Of a DNA stretch of 64,000 bases, positions 9,975-21,290 are shown in pieces. The DNA is from Morchella semilibera. Its lineage: Eukaryota; Ascomycota; Pezizomycetes; Pezizales; Morchellaceae. The stretch lies in assembly GCA_009192285.1 (NCBI GenBank), contig CM018603.1:3092588-3156587 (forward strand), written 5' to 3'. The notes beneath the pieces are model-generated. The model did not search any database. It was given only the letters and a program-made list of their open reading frames with translations, and was not told the DNA's origin. Position 1 is the stretch's first letter. The number at the start of each line of letters is the position of its first letter. A program made the position numbers and the translations under genes.

Positions 9975-12632
9975 TCAGATTCCTGCCACAAAATTCTTTG
10001 TAGCCTCATCGATATAACTTGAGAAATCTACCGTTAATGCCACTTCTTCTGGTGTCGTTCCAGCACTGCTGCACTTCTCGCTCTTCATACTTTCGCCCTC
10101 CACTGGTGCAATTCCAATATCTTCGAATATATCCAATCCGTAGTCCATTTCGTTGAATTCTGGACTAGATGGTAGAAACCCTCCCCAGCTATTCACCTCA
10201 TCGTCTATGTTGCCACCAAGGTTGAACAAAGGTGGCGGCGAACTTGGCATAGTCATATCTGTTCCGAACATATTGTCACCAAAGTCGAAATTGTTGGTAG
10301 TATCAATGGGAGAGAGTCTGGGGAGGTCGTCTGGTAAATTGGCTCCGAGGTCTATAGGGATTGTCGAGGGGTCTGCCATCGACATAATTTTTTCTAGAAG
10401 TTGGGATGTGGGAGAAAGTGAGGCCGGGGCTGTTGTTTGGGTGGGCTGCCCTTCAGGAGTAGCTTGAACAAGGCTACCACATGCCCTTATCTTTCCTCCA
10501 GAGGCAAAAATATCAGCATTCCATGGAGACGGCGAAACAAGTTTTCCAGGCTTCATGGGCGAGCTCAGAGGTGTCCTGGGCTGTAAGGAGACACCTCTTC
10601 TCTTGACTGGCGTGACTAGTCGCTGATTTTCATCCCCATCGCCTGAAGAAGTGGCATCAGGAATACGGTTTTCCTTCTCAAATTCGGATCCTAAACCTTT
10701 GGGGTGAGTGGCATTCCCAGGGTTCAACGCTTTTCGAATAGACGAACAATTAGGGATTACTTTAACGGGAAACAGAAGTCGCCGTGGAGATTGTGTATTT
10801 GCATCGGCCTCCAAATCTATGGGGCTGTCCGCGCTGAGGCCACGCTTGGCTGGACTGGATTGAACAACACGCTTCGAAGCTACTGAAGCTGCTTCCCATT
10901 CAGGATGACTGCCTTTAATAGACCTATTCCCTTTAGGCGTCATGGAATGCCTCTTTTGTAAAGGTAATTGAGGGGGAAGCATTGGCAGTTCCTCCTCATC
11001 CTCATCCGGTACAACAATCGGTTCTATGCAAACCTCTGAAGGCTGTGTTACAGCCTGACTTGACGCAGCAGGGGTCGGCAGAGCCTTCTTCTTCTTTGGC
11101 CGCGGCCTTTTCGGTGCAGGTTCCTCCTTCTTTCCATCCCAATAATCCTGGGGCCTCATGGTTTTATGAGAGCCATACCACAAACCACATGGATTACAGA
11201 GTAGTAGCTCTTTGTCCTTTTTCACCTTAGCATCACCTTCCACCTCTGCCTCTTCGCTATCATCCTTCACTGAAACCTTTCGCCAAGTTGGCGTCTCAAT
11301 AGCCCCACAATTCATGCAAAAGTTCGGCATCTTTCCTTGCTCTATCGCGGCAAGCATTTGAGCATGAATGCGTTCCTTAACATTAGCGGCTGTACGGGCA
11401 GCTTTCTCACTCTTTGACCGTTTTATTTTCCTCCCTCCATCCTCTCCGATATCGCTAGAGGCTACAGCGTCCGAATTAACACTCCCGGGATCTACTGATT
11501 TAGCCTTCTTAGGATACTTCCGTTTTGGCTTTGGTTTAGGTTTGGGGACTTCGTTGGCTGTGCTAGGAGAGGGTGTTGCAGTTTCAGTCATGTCACCAGG
11601 CAATGTACTTAGCCTATTGGCGATGGGCAATTTTAGAGCTGTTAATAACGCGGTTTCTTGATCTATTGGCGGGACCGGTGGTGCCTGGGACTCGACAGAT
11701 GGTGACCCGATATTTGTGACATCTGGCTTGATATCCTCAAAATTCGCATCATCAAACAGACATTCCAGGTCTTGATGGTACTCTTGTGAGATGTTTTGGG
11801 GGTCCTCGTTAGGAGGTAACGGTGGTAGGGCAGGGCTTGGAGGCTCTGGCGAGAACTCAGCGCTAATTTCTTCGGCGGTTTCCTCTGGTGCAATTGGAGG
11901 AGATGATGCCATGATAGTGGAATTTACAGTTTGGGGGACCGGAGAGTTTTCATTCTCTGGAGAAAAAATTTCGTTAAACGATAAAGAAGGCCGCCCCATA
12001 CTCTCTGCGGGTATTTCAGCTGGCTGAGGTGCTGCATCTTGCGGAGTATCCAACGGCTCCTTGAATGTTTCCACAGGTGATGGAAAGAGCTCTGGTATCG
12101 GAGAAAGAGGGGCAGGCGGTAGGGCCGCAGTTGCTTTCTTCCGAGATCCACCACTTGGTTTCCTTGCCCTCCCTGCATAATTCCGTACCTTTTTCTTTGG
12201 AGGCTCTCCGTTCTCCTCTGAAGATGTTGCATTTCCATCACGAGTGCCCCTCTTTGAACGATTCTTCTCCGTCTCTGCAAGCATGCTTTTGTCTAAAGTC
12301 CTCGACTGGGGTTGCAATGGCTCAGAAGCCGATGAGGGATGTGTAGGCGGGGCTAGAATGTTGGGATGTTGATTCAAATAATTGGTCCAGGCCGAAGCAT
12401 CAAACCCTCCTGGTATAACCTTTGACAAAGCGTTGTACGTGTGTACAGACTGCACAAACTGGGCTTGTGTAAACGTCTGTACTGGCATGAGCTTAAACTT
12501 AACCTCCAATGTTTCCTTTACTTCGTCCTCACTGAAGAACCCGAAGTTATTACTTGATACTCGGCCAGTAATGACATGCCGGGCAGGGGCGGGGTTCTCT
12601 GTTCCATTACTTGGATTGTTGACAGCTGTCAT
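9975..12632 (-). CDS. GATA-type zinc-finger protein (Ams2-like)
   Basis: One exon, 885 residues. A single GATA-family finger lies at about residues 437-490: CMNCGAIETPTWRK, then a loop, then LLLCNPCGLWYGSHKTMRP. The first Cys pair, the TPTWRK turn and the CNPCGLW second half are canonical, but the loop between the Cys pairs is about 36 residues instead of 17-18 and is acidic and Lys-rich. The N-terminal ~100 residues form a separate conserved-looking block (HVITGRVSSNNFGFF). The rest is Pro/Ser/Glu-rich and probably disordered, with basic Lys/Arg clusters around residues 140-180 and 365-400 that could be nuclear localisation signals. Fission yeast Ams2 is the nearest known type (histone gene and centromere control), but that link is inferred from finger shape only. 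Confidence 0.75.
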   Translation of the reverse strand: MTAVNNPSNGTENPAPARHVITGRVSSNNFGFFSEDEVKETLEVKFKLMPVQTFTQAQFVQSVHTYNALSKVIPGGFDASAWTNYLNQHPNILAPPTHPSSASEPLQPQSRTLDKSMLAETEKNRSKRGTRDGNATSSEENGEPPKKKVRNYAGRARKPSGGSRKKATAALPPAPLSPIPELFPSPVETFKEPLDTPQDAAPQPAEIPAESMGRPSLSFNEIFSPENENSPVPQTVNSTIMASSPPIAPEETAEEISAEFSPEPPSPALPPLPPNEDPQNISQEYHQDLECLFDDANFEDIKPDVTNIGSPSVESQAPPVPPIDQETALLTALKLPIANRLSTLPGDMTETATPSPSTANEVPKPKPKPKRKYPKKAKSVDPGSVNSDAVASSDIGEDGGRKIKRSKSEKAARTAANVKERIHAQMLAAIEQGKMPNFCMNCGAIETPTWRKVSVKDDSEEAEVEGDAKVKKDKELLLCNPCGLWYGSHKTMRPQDYWDGKKEEPAPKRPRPKKKKALPTPAASSQAVTQPSEVCIEPIVVPDEDEEELPMLPPQLPLQKRHSMTPKGNRSIKGSHPEWEAASVASKRVVQSSPAKRGLSADSPIDLEADANTQSPRRLLFPVKVIPNCSSIRKALNPGNATHPKGLGSEFEKENRIPDATSSGDGDENQRLVTPVKRRGVSLQPRTPLSSPMKPGKLVSPSPWNADIFASGGKIRACGSLVQATPEGQPTQTTAPASLSPTSQLLEKIMSMADPSTIPIDLGANLPDDLPRLSPIDTTNNFDFGDNMFGTDMTMPSSPPPLFNLGGNIDDEVNSWGGFLPSSPEFNEMDYGLDIFEDIGIAPVEGESMKSEKCSSAGTTPEEVALTVDFSSYIDEATKNFVAGI

Positions 12633-13930
12633 TGCCCATGAAAGTAACCCACAGCCAACCAGAGGTATTCCTTGCTCCGAGTAATCATAAGCATAGACAG
12701 AATAGTCTTGGCTAAGATTGGCTACTAGTTCAGGACTATCCAGGAGAAAGAAGTTTTCAAGATTAGCAAGAAAGAGCGTTCAAACTTGCATTTACTGGTT
12801 CCAACCTTGACGAGATCATGCTCAAGATGCATGTCTTGAACTCTACCGCACCCACAAGAAGGTCCTTATCCATTTGTATGGCCCTAGTGCTAATAGGGTG
12901 AGGATATCGTGCTAGGCAATTTGACTTGCTCTCATCGTCGAATGTGTATGCTACTTTCACTATTTATGAAAATCACTATTGTGTTAGCGTTTGTTTGTGA
13001 CTGTTTTATATTTGTTAAACCCGATCATAAGTAGACGCGTACATCGCATAGACCTCGGTTGGTTTTCACCCTGAACCCCCGCAGATGATCTAGGTGGAGT
13101 AGTCATGGCTGAAGAAGACCAGATTTCTTCAGCCGTGAGGTGCTCGGTTACGGCACGATGTATTGAATAGGCGCCCAGTTGGCCTTCTGGCTCTGAATCC
13201 TCTAACTGAAGGGTCACCGTTCGCACAGCGCACCAGAATTAATGGGTTCGGCAATAGGCCTTGGCGTGTTGAGGGGGATGATGGAGTAAAGATGAGATGG
13301 GATAGGAAGTGAGGTTGTGGTTTGATGAATAGACAGGTGGTTTCGTGAGGATCGTGGTGTGGAAGGATCGGGGGGGGGGTAAGGTCAAGTTTGATGTAAC
13401 CGAAGGAGAATGTGTGCGTCGTAGTGCAAAGTGTGCTGTGAGGGGCGCGACATTGAGGCTTTGGGGAATGGAAGGCCGGAAATGGAAAAATGTAATAGGC
13501 TTGAACGCGCCGCAGGGGTCGATTTTAGTGATAGAATTAACCCCTGTTGTAACCTCAGGCTCCAAATTCACGACAACGCGCTCCAAGGGCAACAAAATGT
13601 AGGTTGAACGCGACAAAAATCACTTTGTGGCATAATTTAGCTCCCTAACTCATTAGAACTTAGACCTACTTCAATCACCTTATCTGATGAAAACGCCAGC
13701 TTTAAGAAAGCAGAATTGATATTCCTATACTTTTAGAGAACATAGAATATGTTTGCATCAGCTCCCCTTGTTATATCTCCACCAGTGCAAACCCCTCCAT
13801 CAACGCCCCAACCTCTAGTCATTTGATTAATAGCCACATTAAAACTGCGACAGGTAAATAATAGAAAGTGGAAGAGGAAAGATTACAAATCGTGGCCTAC
13901 TACTCGTGAATTCCTCCGTGGTATTTCTAC
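12633..13930. other. Intergenic, GATA gene to nicotinamidase
   Basis: No gene I can support. A 125-codon minus-strand frame (13239-13616) and an overlapping plus-strand frame (13345-13602) both lack recognisable domains. The minus frame has one RSFHTTI segment resembling a mitochondrial presequence, but it is internal and I do not call it. A G run occurs near 13371-13379. Confidence 0.4.
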
Positions 13931-14709
13931 TTATGTAGGGAGCTCTCTCAACCACGCTACCTCCTTACCTTCCATCCCAATAATTCTCACTCCCGCCTCT
14001 ATCATACAGCGTTCCGCCTCCTGCCAACCCTTTACAGGGTCCACTGCCATTGTTGCCTCCTTCACTACCAATGTAGTATACCCAAACCTCGCTGAATCTA
14101 CTGCGGTGGCCAAAACACAATAGTCTTGTGCTAGCCCTACGACGTAGACATGGGTTATCCCATTCTCATTCAGAAGGGTTGGCAGCTCCGAAGTGCTCAC
14201 GCTTGTAGACTCAGGCGTGAATGGAGCTTCATGGAATGGGTCTGTAAATGCCGAATACATCTCTAGCCTAGGGTCTTTCCCCTTGTCGATGATAACATCA
14301 ATATTACTCCCATCAAGTTCAGGAAGCAACTGTGCCCCCGGTGTGTCTTGTATACAGTGAGGAGGCCATAGAAGAGTCTCATAGGTCCGCGATGGATCGG
14401 AAGGGTGGGTGATTGTTGTCTTTGACACGTACGGGATGTTGTCTGGGCCCGCATGGTTGGTAGCGAAAGATACATGGTCATGAGGATGCCAGTCCCTTGT
14501 GGCGACTTTAATAGCAAAAGGGAGAGAAAGCAGCTTGTTCACTGCTGGTACGATATCTCGTCCGTTCGGGACTGTAAGAGATCCGTTCTATAGTCACATT
14601 AGTGTGCGGGAAAGCTGCAACAGATGGGAGCACGAACAGGAGGACAGAAATCTTCTTGCAAATCAACAATCAGGAGGGCTGGCTTGAAGTTTTGTGGTAC
14701 TTGCGACAT
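13931..14709 (-). CDS. PNC1: Nicotinamidase
   Basis: Isochorismatase-fold hydrolase converting nicotinamide to nicotinate and ammonia, feeding the NAD salvage pathway and relieving nicotinamide inhibition of sirtuins. Two exons (14638-14709 and 13931-14587) with one 50-nt intron give 242 residues, close to yeast Pnc1. The start was placed at 14709 because exon 1 reads PALLIVDLQEDFCPP, containing the catalytic Asp, and splices exactly to NGSLTVPNGRDIVPAVNKL. The metal site is ATRDWHPHDHVSF (Asp, His, His), the catalytic Lys is in IDKGKDPRLEMYSAF and the nucleophile is Cys in GLAQDYCV. All key residues are present. The intron donor is GTTCGT, less usual than GTAAGT. Confidence 0.93.
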
Positions 14710-15323
14710 TATGAGATATTCTTTGGGGTGGTAATGGTTGGGATATGAACCTGGTTGGTGAAAGACAAATAGATTGGAGGATGAACCTTCGCTTATGACC
14801 CCACTTGTGGCTTAGCTTCATGCAACGTCAAGATAAGCCATTAACTATCGCCTGAGATTAGCGAGAAATCTTAGCCAAGCCTTTAATAGATGAACCGAAC
14901 CAGTAATAGTAATAAATTCTATTACTTAAGCACGCGCTCGTTCCTCCTTGAAACAAATCAAAGATACATGTAAAGGCCCATGCTTGCAAGTGGGAGGGTA
15001 TCATGTATCAAGTTTTATTTGATGCGGGATATATACATGTAAGCTAAGTACTTGCGCGTTAATTAAGTCCTGAGAAATTTGTGAGCCCGTTGCTACCAAG
15101 AATTCTCAGGACTTACAGGTACTGTAATTAATGCATGTTAGTAGCAGCTCCCGTTTAATTCTACAGGGCGGATTGAGGCTTAAAGTGGCGCATGCATACA
15201 CCGAAATATTTTGACACTAAAAGGTGGCAGGCTAGATTTAAAGTTTATCAAGTGCCCATACGCGTACATACATGTAGGTTCTCTCAACTTCCAGGGCTCG
15301 AGGCTTAGAAACTTGTCAACTCT
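14710..15323. other. Intergenic, nicotinamidase to dihydroxyacetone kinase
   Basis: No gene. Three TACATGTA copies lie at 14965-14972, 15034-15041 and 15269-15276, the densest non-overlapping group beside a gene in the window. A short foldback (15064-15115) sits among them. Confidence 0.5.
15064..15115. repeat. Short TA-bounded foldback, 13 bp inverted repeats
   Basis: TAAGTCCTGAGAA (15064-15076) and TTCTCAGGACTTA (15103-15115) are exact reverse complements around a 26-nt loop. Both ends fall on TA dinucleotides, as in the MITEs at 8413 and 39760. It could be a minimal MITE or an RNA hairpin terminator-like structure. Confidence 0.4.
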
Positions 15324-17432
15324 TTACTCGGCCTGTGCGAATCCTTCAACCAAAACTGCAATTCCTAGAGCGCCGGGGTCCAGAGTGTCGCCAATCTCAT
15401 TAACATAAACACTTCTTCCCAGACGTGGTCTCATTCCCTTTGTGCTGTTCGCACCTTCTCTTGCGGCCTTTGCTGCAGAAACCAACCCTTTATCCTCTGC
15501 CAGTGCCACAATAAACGGCTGTAGCGCATCCACCAATGTCCTATCGCCCGGTTGTGCAGGAGTGTATCTCCTCAGAGATACAAGAGCGGCCACCCCGGCA
15601 GTCGCCCATGTCTTGAGCGTTGCATTCTCTTCCCCACTTTCTCGGAGTGCTTTCGCAAGGGAGTTGAGAAAGATTCTATTTTTGTAAGCACTAACTAGAT
15701 TGGGTAGAAACCGACGGATAGGTAGACATACGAATAAATAGCTCCTGAAGTACCATCCATATGTTCTTCCACTATCTCTGCAAGCTTTGCAATAGTGACA
15801 ACTGCATCTGGGACAACCTTCCCAGAATTGATGAACCTGAGGACAGCCTCTGCACCTGACTTGAGCGCGAGCCCACAATCACCGTCACCTACGATGTCGT
15901 CGGCCTTTGTGATCTCGGGCTCGGCATCAATGAGTTTCCTCACCCCTGCTGTCAGTATATTCGAAAAAGTAGTCGTATCCACTAACTCGAGTTACCCGAT
16001 AGTTAGCATTCAGGCCTCGAAATATGAATTACAACGGATTTTACGAACTCTTCAGCTTAGATGGTGGAATACTCTCGTCATCTGAAATTTTCTCTGCCAC
16101 CCCACCCTTAACTTTGCTCTCCCATGTTGCAGGCTTGACAATCATTGGCCATCCGATTGCCTCGCATGGTGCATCTAAGAGTTCTAGCATGCTCCTTCCT
16201 TTCCCGAGGCTAGTATCAACCAGTCTCAGAAGACTTATGCTGAAACCATTCCCGTTTAAACTCGTCATATAGGTTCCACTAAACACTCTTTTTGGCTCAA
16301 TGCTATAGGTAGTATCTATAATTATTAGCTAGTTTTAAGGGGCGTTTCCAGGGGCGCATACCAAGCTGTTTAACAACTTCAGCGGTAACAGCGCCCATCT
16401 CTAAGGGACTGACACCCCCCAAATTATTGACTAGCAGGACCCATCCCTCGTTCTTCTCTACTTCCTCGAGATACCCGCGGTCTTCATCACTTGAATCCAA
16501 TAGTTGCTTTAATAGCAAATCCACCAGCTCCTCAAGTGGTGGGATTGGGATCCTCTTGAAACCCTGTTCATTATGAATTCCCATCCCCACCTCCACATCC
16601 GTTTCCTTCAATGCAGCCTCGTTCTCTGCTGTTCCATGGCCCGGTACGTGCACATGTCCCAGCGAGCTCCCCACGCTCACCAAATTAGCACTTACTAACC
16701 TTGCGACCTCTGCAACTTCCTTCAAGCTACCCTTTGCGGCGGCCAGTGCACCAGCAATCTTATGGACTAGCACTGTACCAGCGATGCCTCTGCGGCCAAC
16801 TTTGCCATTGATTTCACGTCCGACGCCGACGTCGTCGCCGACTACTACCATCTCTACTTCTAGGCCAGATGCCTTGGCCTTTTCACTCGCCAACCCAAAA
16901 TGGAGCACATCGCCGGTGTAGTTCATAACAATCATACATACCCCGCTGTTAGGATTCACGCGATGAATGATGGCATTGTAGATCTGTCTAACGCTTGGGC
17001 TAGCGAAAATCGACCCTGAGACAGCAGCACGGAGGATTCCACTGCCTACAAAGCTGAGAGGTTTCGACCAAGTGTTAGTAAGAGCTTCTCGGGTATCTCA
17101 TCCGCAGTCGCACATCTTGTATATTTCAAGATGACCACCCACAAATGAGCATAGAAGGGGATATACCTGACAAAACTGGGCTCATGACCAGCACCACCGC
17201 CAGATACGATAGCGACGGTGTCAGCGGCGTTATGCTTTGAGTAAACGATTTTGTTTTCCTCATCTAACTTTAGGGCTGGGTTTGTTACGGGCACTGATCG
17301 AAGAGCTGATGCGACTAGGTCTCCTGCGTCATTGATGAAATGCTTGTCTATCAACCGACTAGTTAGTTTTGTCTTGAAGAAGTATCGGAGGCCAATGATA
17401 TGACGTCAAATAGGGCTGAACTTACTGGACAT
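15324..17432 (-). CDS. DAK1: Dihydroxyacetone kinase
   Basis: ATP-dependent kinase phosphorylating dihydroxyacetone to dihydroxyacetone phosphate; cytosolic, used in glycerol catabolism and detoxification. Roughly 590 residues over several exons, with a 7-nt first exon (17426-17432, ATGTCCA) spliced to KHFINDAGDLV. The N-terminal DhaK domain shows IVSGGGAGHEPSF, FVGSGILRAAVSGSIFASP, VMNYTGDVLHFGLA and GMGIHNEQGFKR; its His is the one that covalently holds substrate. A SLNGNGFSISLL segment follows. The C-terminal DhaL domain begins around residue 390 with DDIVGDGDCGLALKSGAEAV, the nucleotide- and Mg-binding loop, and continues HMDGTSGAIYS. All landmark residues are present. The first exon is short enough that automated annotation could miss it. 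Confidence 0.93.
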
Positions 17433-17941
17433 CTTGATTCCTTAAATTAATGTTTTAGTTGGGTAATTTTGTTGATTGGTCGGCCTCTCAAGCAGAAAAT
17501 TCAACCTAATAGATATTTGCAAATGGGATGAGTTGATTCCTGATGTCTTTACGGAGGGGGGGGGATGTTATGAATGGTGTGGGAGCGAGAGGGGTCAACT
17601 AAGTATCATACCACAAAAGCAAGAACAATACATCCCAGAAAACAAAAACAAGTATATAACGGCTATAAATTCAACGGAAAACAGATACGGAAATTTATTT
17701 GGAAATCAATCGTGAGCCTAGTAGCTGCTCGGTTATGATCGTTGTGAAGATTCGTAGGATAGCCGGTGGATTATCCGACGCTAACCGGATTGGGACAAAT
17801 TATCGGCAATGATAGGTCGTACGCTGATCAGGTACATACACCATGGCAACTGTTATTCGGAGCCGCCGTCACACTCTGGGGTGGAAGGGCAAGGAGTTGC
17901 AATGGGCTGGAGAATTTCCTGCCGTCTATCCTACCACTATA

Positions 17942-18519
17942 TGTTCGTCTACCAGCATAAGAACCAGAAAATGCGAGTGACAAAGTCAAGGATTATTTGT
18001 ACGTTCTGCCATACAAATAATCCTTTCGCATTTTCTGGTTCTTACCCTGGTAGACGAGTACATGTATATGTAGTACTGAATATACCTGAAAAGTTACTTC
18101 ATACATTAGCAAAAAGTGTGGTGTCGTCCCAGCTCGCCCTGGCGCCCTATATGAGCCGGATGCCCAAACGTTCCAATTGGTTTGCTTACGCGCAGCCCTA
18201 AAACTAGTTTTGGCATCCCGAACGAAATATCTCGTCCTAGACATCTCAGACGTCTCAAACGGCCAAAACGAGTGTATCTTCTGCCAAACGGGCAGTCATG
18301 GCAGAACTTTAGACGCCCCTTTCGCTGGTAGATTGACGATTGGACAATTTGGGTAGCAAACGGTACCCCGCGCTGGGTGATAAGACCGTTATTTTTTTTT
18401 CCTACTCGTCTACCAGGGTAAGAGCCAGAAAATGCGAAAGGATTATTTGTATGGCAGAACGTACAAATAATCCTTGACTTTGTCACTCGCATTTTCTGGT
18501 TCATGCTGGTAGACGAGTA
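17942..18519. mobile_element. Foldback element with ~117 bp nested inverted repeats
   Basis: The left arm (17942-18060) and right arm (18403-18519) are near-perfect reverse complements, both bounded by CGTCTACCAG / CTGGTAGACG. Each arm is itself a palindrome: CCAGAAAATGCGA and AAGGATTATTTGTA on one half pair with TACAAATAATCCTT and TCGCATTTTCTGG on the other. The 340-bp centre has no recognisable protein; the open frames across it merely read through the arms. The outer edges again lie at TA dinucleotides. The form is that of a foldback or long-TIR non-autonomous DNA transposon able to extrude a cruciform. I do not recognise a named family. Confidence 0.7.
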
Positions 18520-18932
18520 GTTATCCCTTTTTACGACATAAGTATTGTTCCGCGTCTATCACTGGAATGATCAAGACTGACGATCGCACTCATGTTGCTG
18601 ACATTGCGCATTGCCGCTGCCCATTTCATCAATAATGTGCATGTGCGATAAATACAAATAAAAATATATAAATTCAAGTTGATACACAGTGTAGTATAAT
18701 ATATAATTAAATTAAACGAGTACAAAAACGATAATAAAATTAGAGGTATACAGTTGCAGTACTCCACTACGCATTAGTGAAACTCAATATACGAGATTAC
18801 TTGCTATCCTGTACGTATACTAGATTTGGCAAATTCTAGCCATTGCATATTGACATAGCAAGATACCGCTGTATGTTCAGGTTACTGTTACATCTATTAA
18901 CTCAAAATCTATTAGTTTTACTTTATAATTGT

Positions 18933-19307
18933 CTAAAGGCTTACCAAATTATTGGTAACACTATACTCATCGTACGTCCGTAACCTCCCTCTAGCTCTGG
19001 GAGGAGGAATCCGCTGCTTGATCCTCTTGTGTGAAAAGTTGGAGTAAATATGGCCAAGAAGCTCTTTTACCTGTTAATTACTCTTGTTTTAACAAAAAAT
19101 ATGACTGGAAAATAACGAGAGAGAATATATACTTTCTCTACGTCAGGCTTGTCTCCTTCATTATCCAAATGGTATTGTTTACAAAGCTGCTTTAGCTTGG
19201 AACGGACTACGTCATATGTTCTCGGGGATCCTGATCTGGGGACTTTAAGGGCCAATAACTTTGAAATATTTTCATGTGTAATGCCACGAATTGGGGGTAG
19301 GGGTAGC
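18933..19307 (-). CDS. Possible unrecognised gene, 3' part
   Basis: Two open segments join cleanly across a 62-nt GT-AG intron: 19133-19307 reads LPPIRGITHENISKLLAL and PRTYDVVRSKLKQLCKQYHL, and 18933-19070 continues VKELLGHIYSNFSHKRIKQR to a stop. The composition (basic, helical, no runs) and the phase-zero splice look like real coding sequence. Upstream on the minus strand, 19331-19560 holds a further open segment containing SPVSEECETLSQELMFRREL, a possible coiled coil, but I could not join it in frame. No family recognised. It may be a full small gene or a decaying fragment. Confidence 0.35.
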
Positions 19308-20706
19308 CTATTTCAAGGTCGGACCACTGATTATATATTAGAGTTGGTCATGATTATATATAGTGTTGTAGCAATGCTCCAGCCGAAAGCGTTGTATGTA
19401 GAAGAGGGTGGATTTGATATGTACCTGTACTTTGAGTATAGCATAGGGAACCATACACCTTTTATATTACAAACTACAAAGAGGTGGGAATCAAAAAGAC
19501 CTTGAAGCTCTCTTCGGAACATAAGCTCTTGACTCAAGGTCTCGCACTCTTCACTAACCGGAGACTTCAGCTTGAGGTTCAGCTAACAGGATTGGCACGG
19601 ACGATGCGAATTGGCCGATTTCATCCGTCCAAGGGATAGATATATATATACTTGTATATGTATGTACATATATATGTAGTTATGCAGCTACATTGATGTA
19701 ATAGGGACTTTGCGCAAAGGATTCCAGAGCATCGGAGGGTTTCTATTTTCTTTTTCTTTTTTCTTTGGCAACGACCCGCTGAGAAACCCCGCGGATAAGA
19801 GCTCCACTAGGTAGCTTTGTCTTCATTGCCGTAGACAAGTAAAGCCTCCGCCATTTACTAGACCCCTACTGGGCCTTGTTATGCAGCGCAGTCCCCTCAT
19901 AGAGACATCTAAAGGCCTCCAGAAAAGGCACAAGGCGTCTTCGGTCTATGAGTTAATAAGTAGGAGGAAATTTGTAGCTTGCTGTTTTTATATGTGGAGG
20001 CAGAATAACGTGCATCACATATCATCACTCGCCCGATTTTTTGGGCTACTCAATATCTATATCGAGTTGGATGAGCTCTAGGGTTTGGTTTATATCGAAT
20101 ACTATAAATTTAGGCGCCTTTAAAGATTAGCGATTAAGACTGGGATATCCTCTGTCACAGTATAAGGTGGTTCTGGCACAGGGAACCTAACCTTTGGCAC
20201 TGTGGAGGTGTCATCCAGGTGTAATGGACAAACACGGTGTTTAATGGTTTGATCGACGCTCTGTCTGTTACTGATTGTGCTATGGTGTTATTATCACTTT
20301 ATGTTCTATTCAAGGCTCGTAAACTTGCATCCTCTGAATAGAAACATGCTCGCCTCGTTCTTCTGTTTTCTCATTGGATTTTAAAGCCAGGTGAACAGAA
20401 CGCCACACAGCACATTGGAAGTGGTGTCTGGCACATTGCGACACCTAACCCTCACCACCGGAAGGGTACAAGGCTCGGTGAGGATCCGTTCACTCACTTC
20501 ATCCCAGAGCCTTGTATATGTCTTCGTCTATCAGGACTTGTGGCAATCGGTGGCTCACCACACAAAACTGTGGGACTAACGGAAACTCTCTGTATACAGT
20601 GAGATTTCGCTAAAATCAACCCGGATCCCCTTGGCGGTACAGAAGGTGAGTACATCCGGTTGACGCCTCGCCTAATCCCCCTTTCTTTGTTGACGATAAT
20701 GAACAC

Positions 20707-21290
20707 AGACATGGCCGGTCAAGGACGGGAACAGCTTGATTTTCAAGCGATGGAAGAAACAACGAACGGCGTGTTCGTTTATCTCTCGAGCTGGCGACAA
20801 ACCTGGGCAGGATGCGGAACGTCCCCGCCTTAGACGGCGGTGCGATAATACTAGTAGAGCTGAGGGCGATACGCGAGGAAATGAGGGAGATGCGATGGGA
20901 CATGGGGAACATGGAGCGGAGGATGACGACTCGTTTAGATGCGGCGTGAGTATTGACAGTTTACCTGAGATAACAGCTGCTGCTGATATCTTCAGCGATT
21001 ACAATGCGGCAGCTTGGTTGACGAACAGCTCTCTGGCTGTGACGGTTGAGTCGTAACCAATTCCTTTATGGAAGTTCGACAATTAGGAGGTGGAAGAATC
21101 CCCGGCGACGCAGGGAGATATCACAGGTTGAACTGTGAGTGTCTGAGTCTCGTATGTTATCACGTGATGGACATCGTTGACTCTTCATGAAAGCAGCGGA
21201 TCTGAACGAGTTATGGCCTACCGACGGTGGGCCAGATAGCTGTTCGACGACGACAGCGTTCGACGACGACAACTGAAGAAGTACCTTGGC
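20707..21290 (+). pseudogene. Decayed coiled-coil protein fragment
   Basis: Broken frames on the plus strand read LATNLGRMRNVPALDGGA, then ELRAIREEMREMRWDMGNM and ERRMTTRLDA, then YNAAAWLTNSSLAVTVES, with stops and shifts between them. The order (short N-terminal part, heptad-rich helix, N-A-A-A-x-L-x-N segment) resembles a class of hypothetical coiled-coil proteins seen in many filamentous fungi. No single frame spans it. I call it a probable pseudogene; chance is possible. Confidence 0.3.

Noticed and set aside
13239-13616. 125-codon minus-strand frame with RSFHTTI
   Set aside because: Presequence-like segment is internal, overlaps an open frame on the other strand, and nothing downstream joins to it.
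18106-18504. 132-codon frame within the foldback element
   Set aside because: It reads through the inverted-repeat arm; the protein is a by-product of the palindrome.
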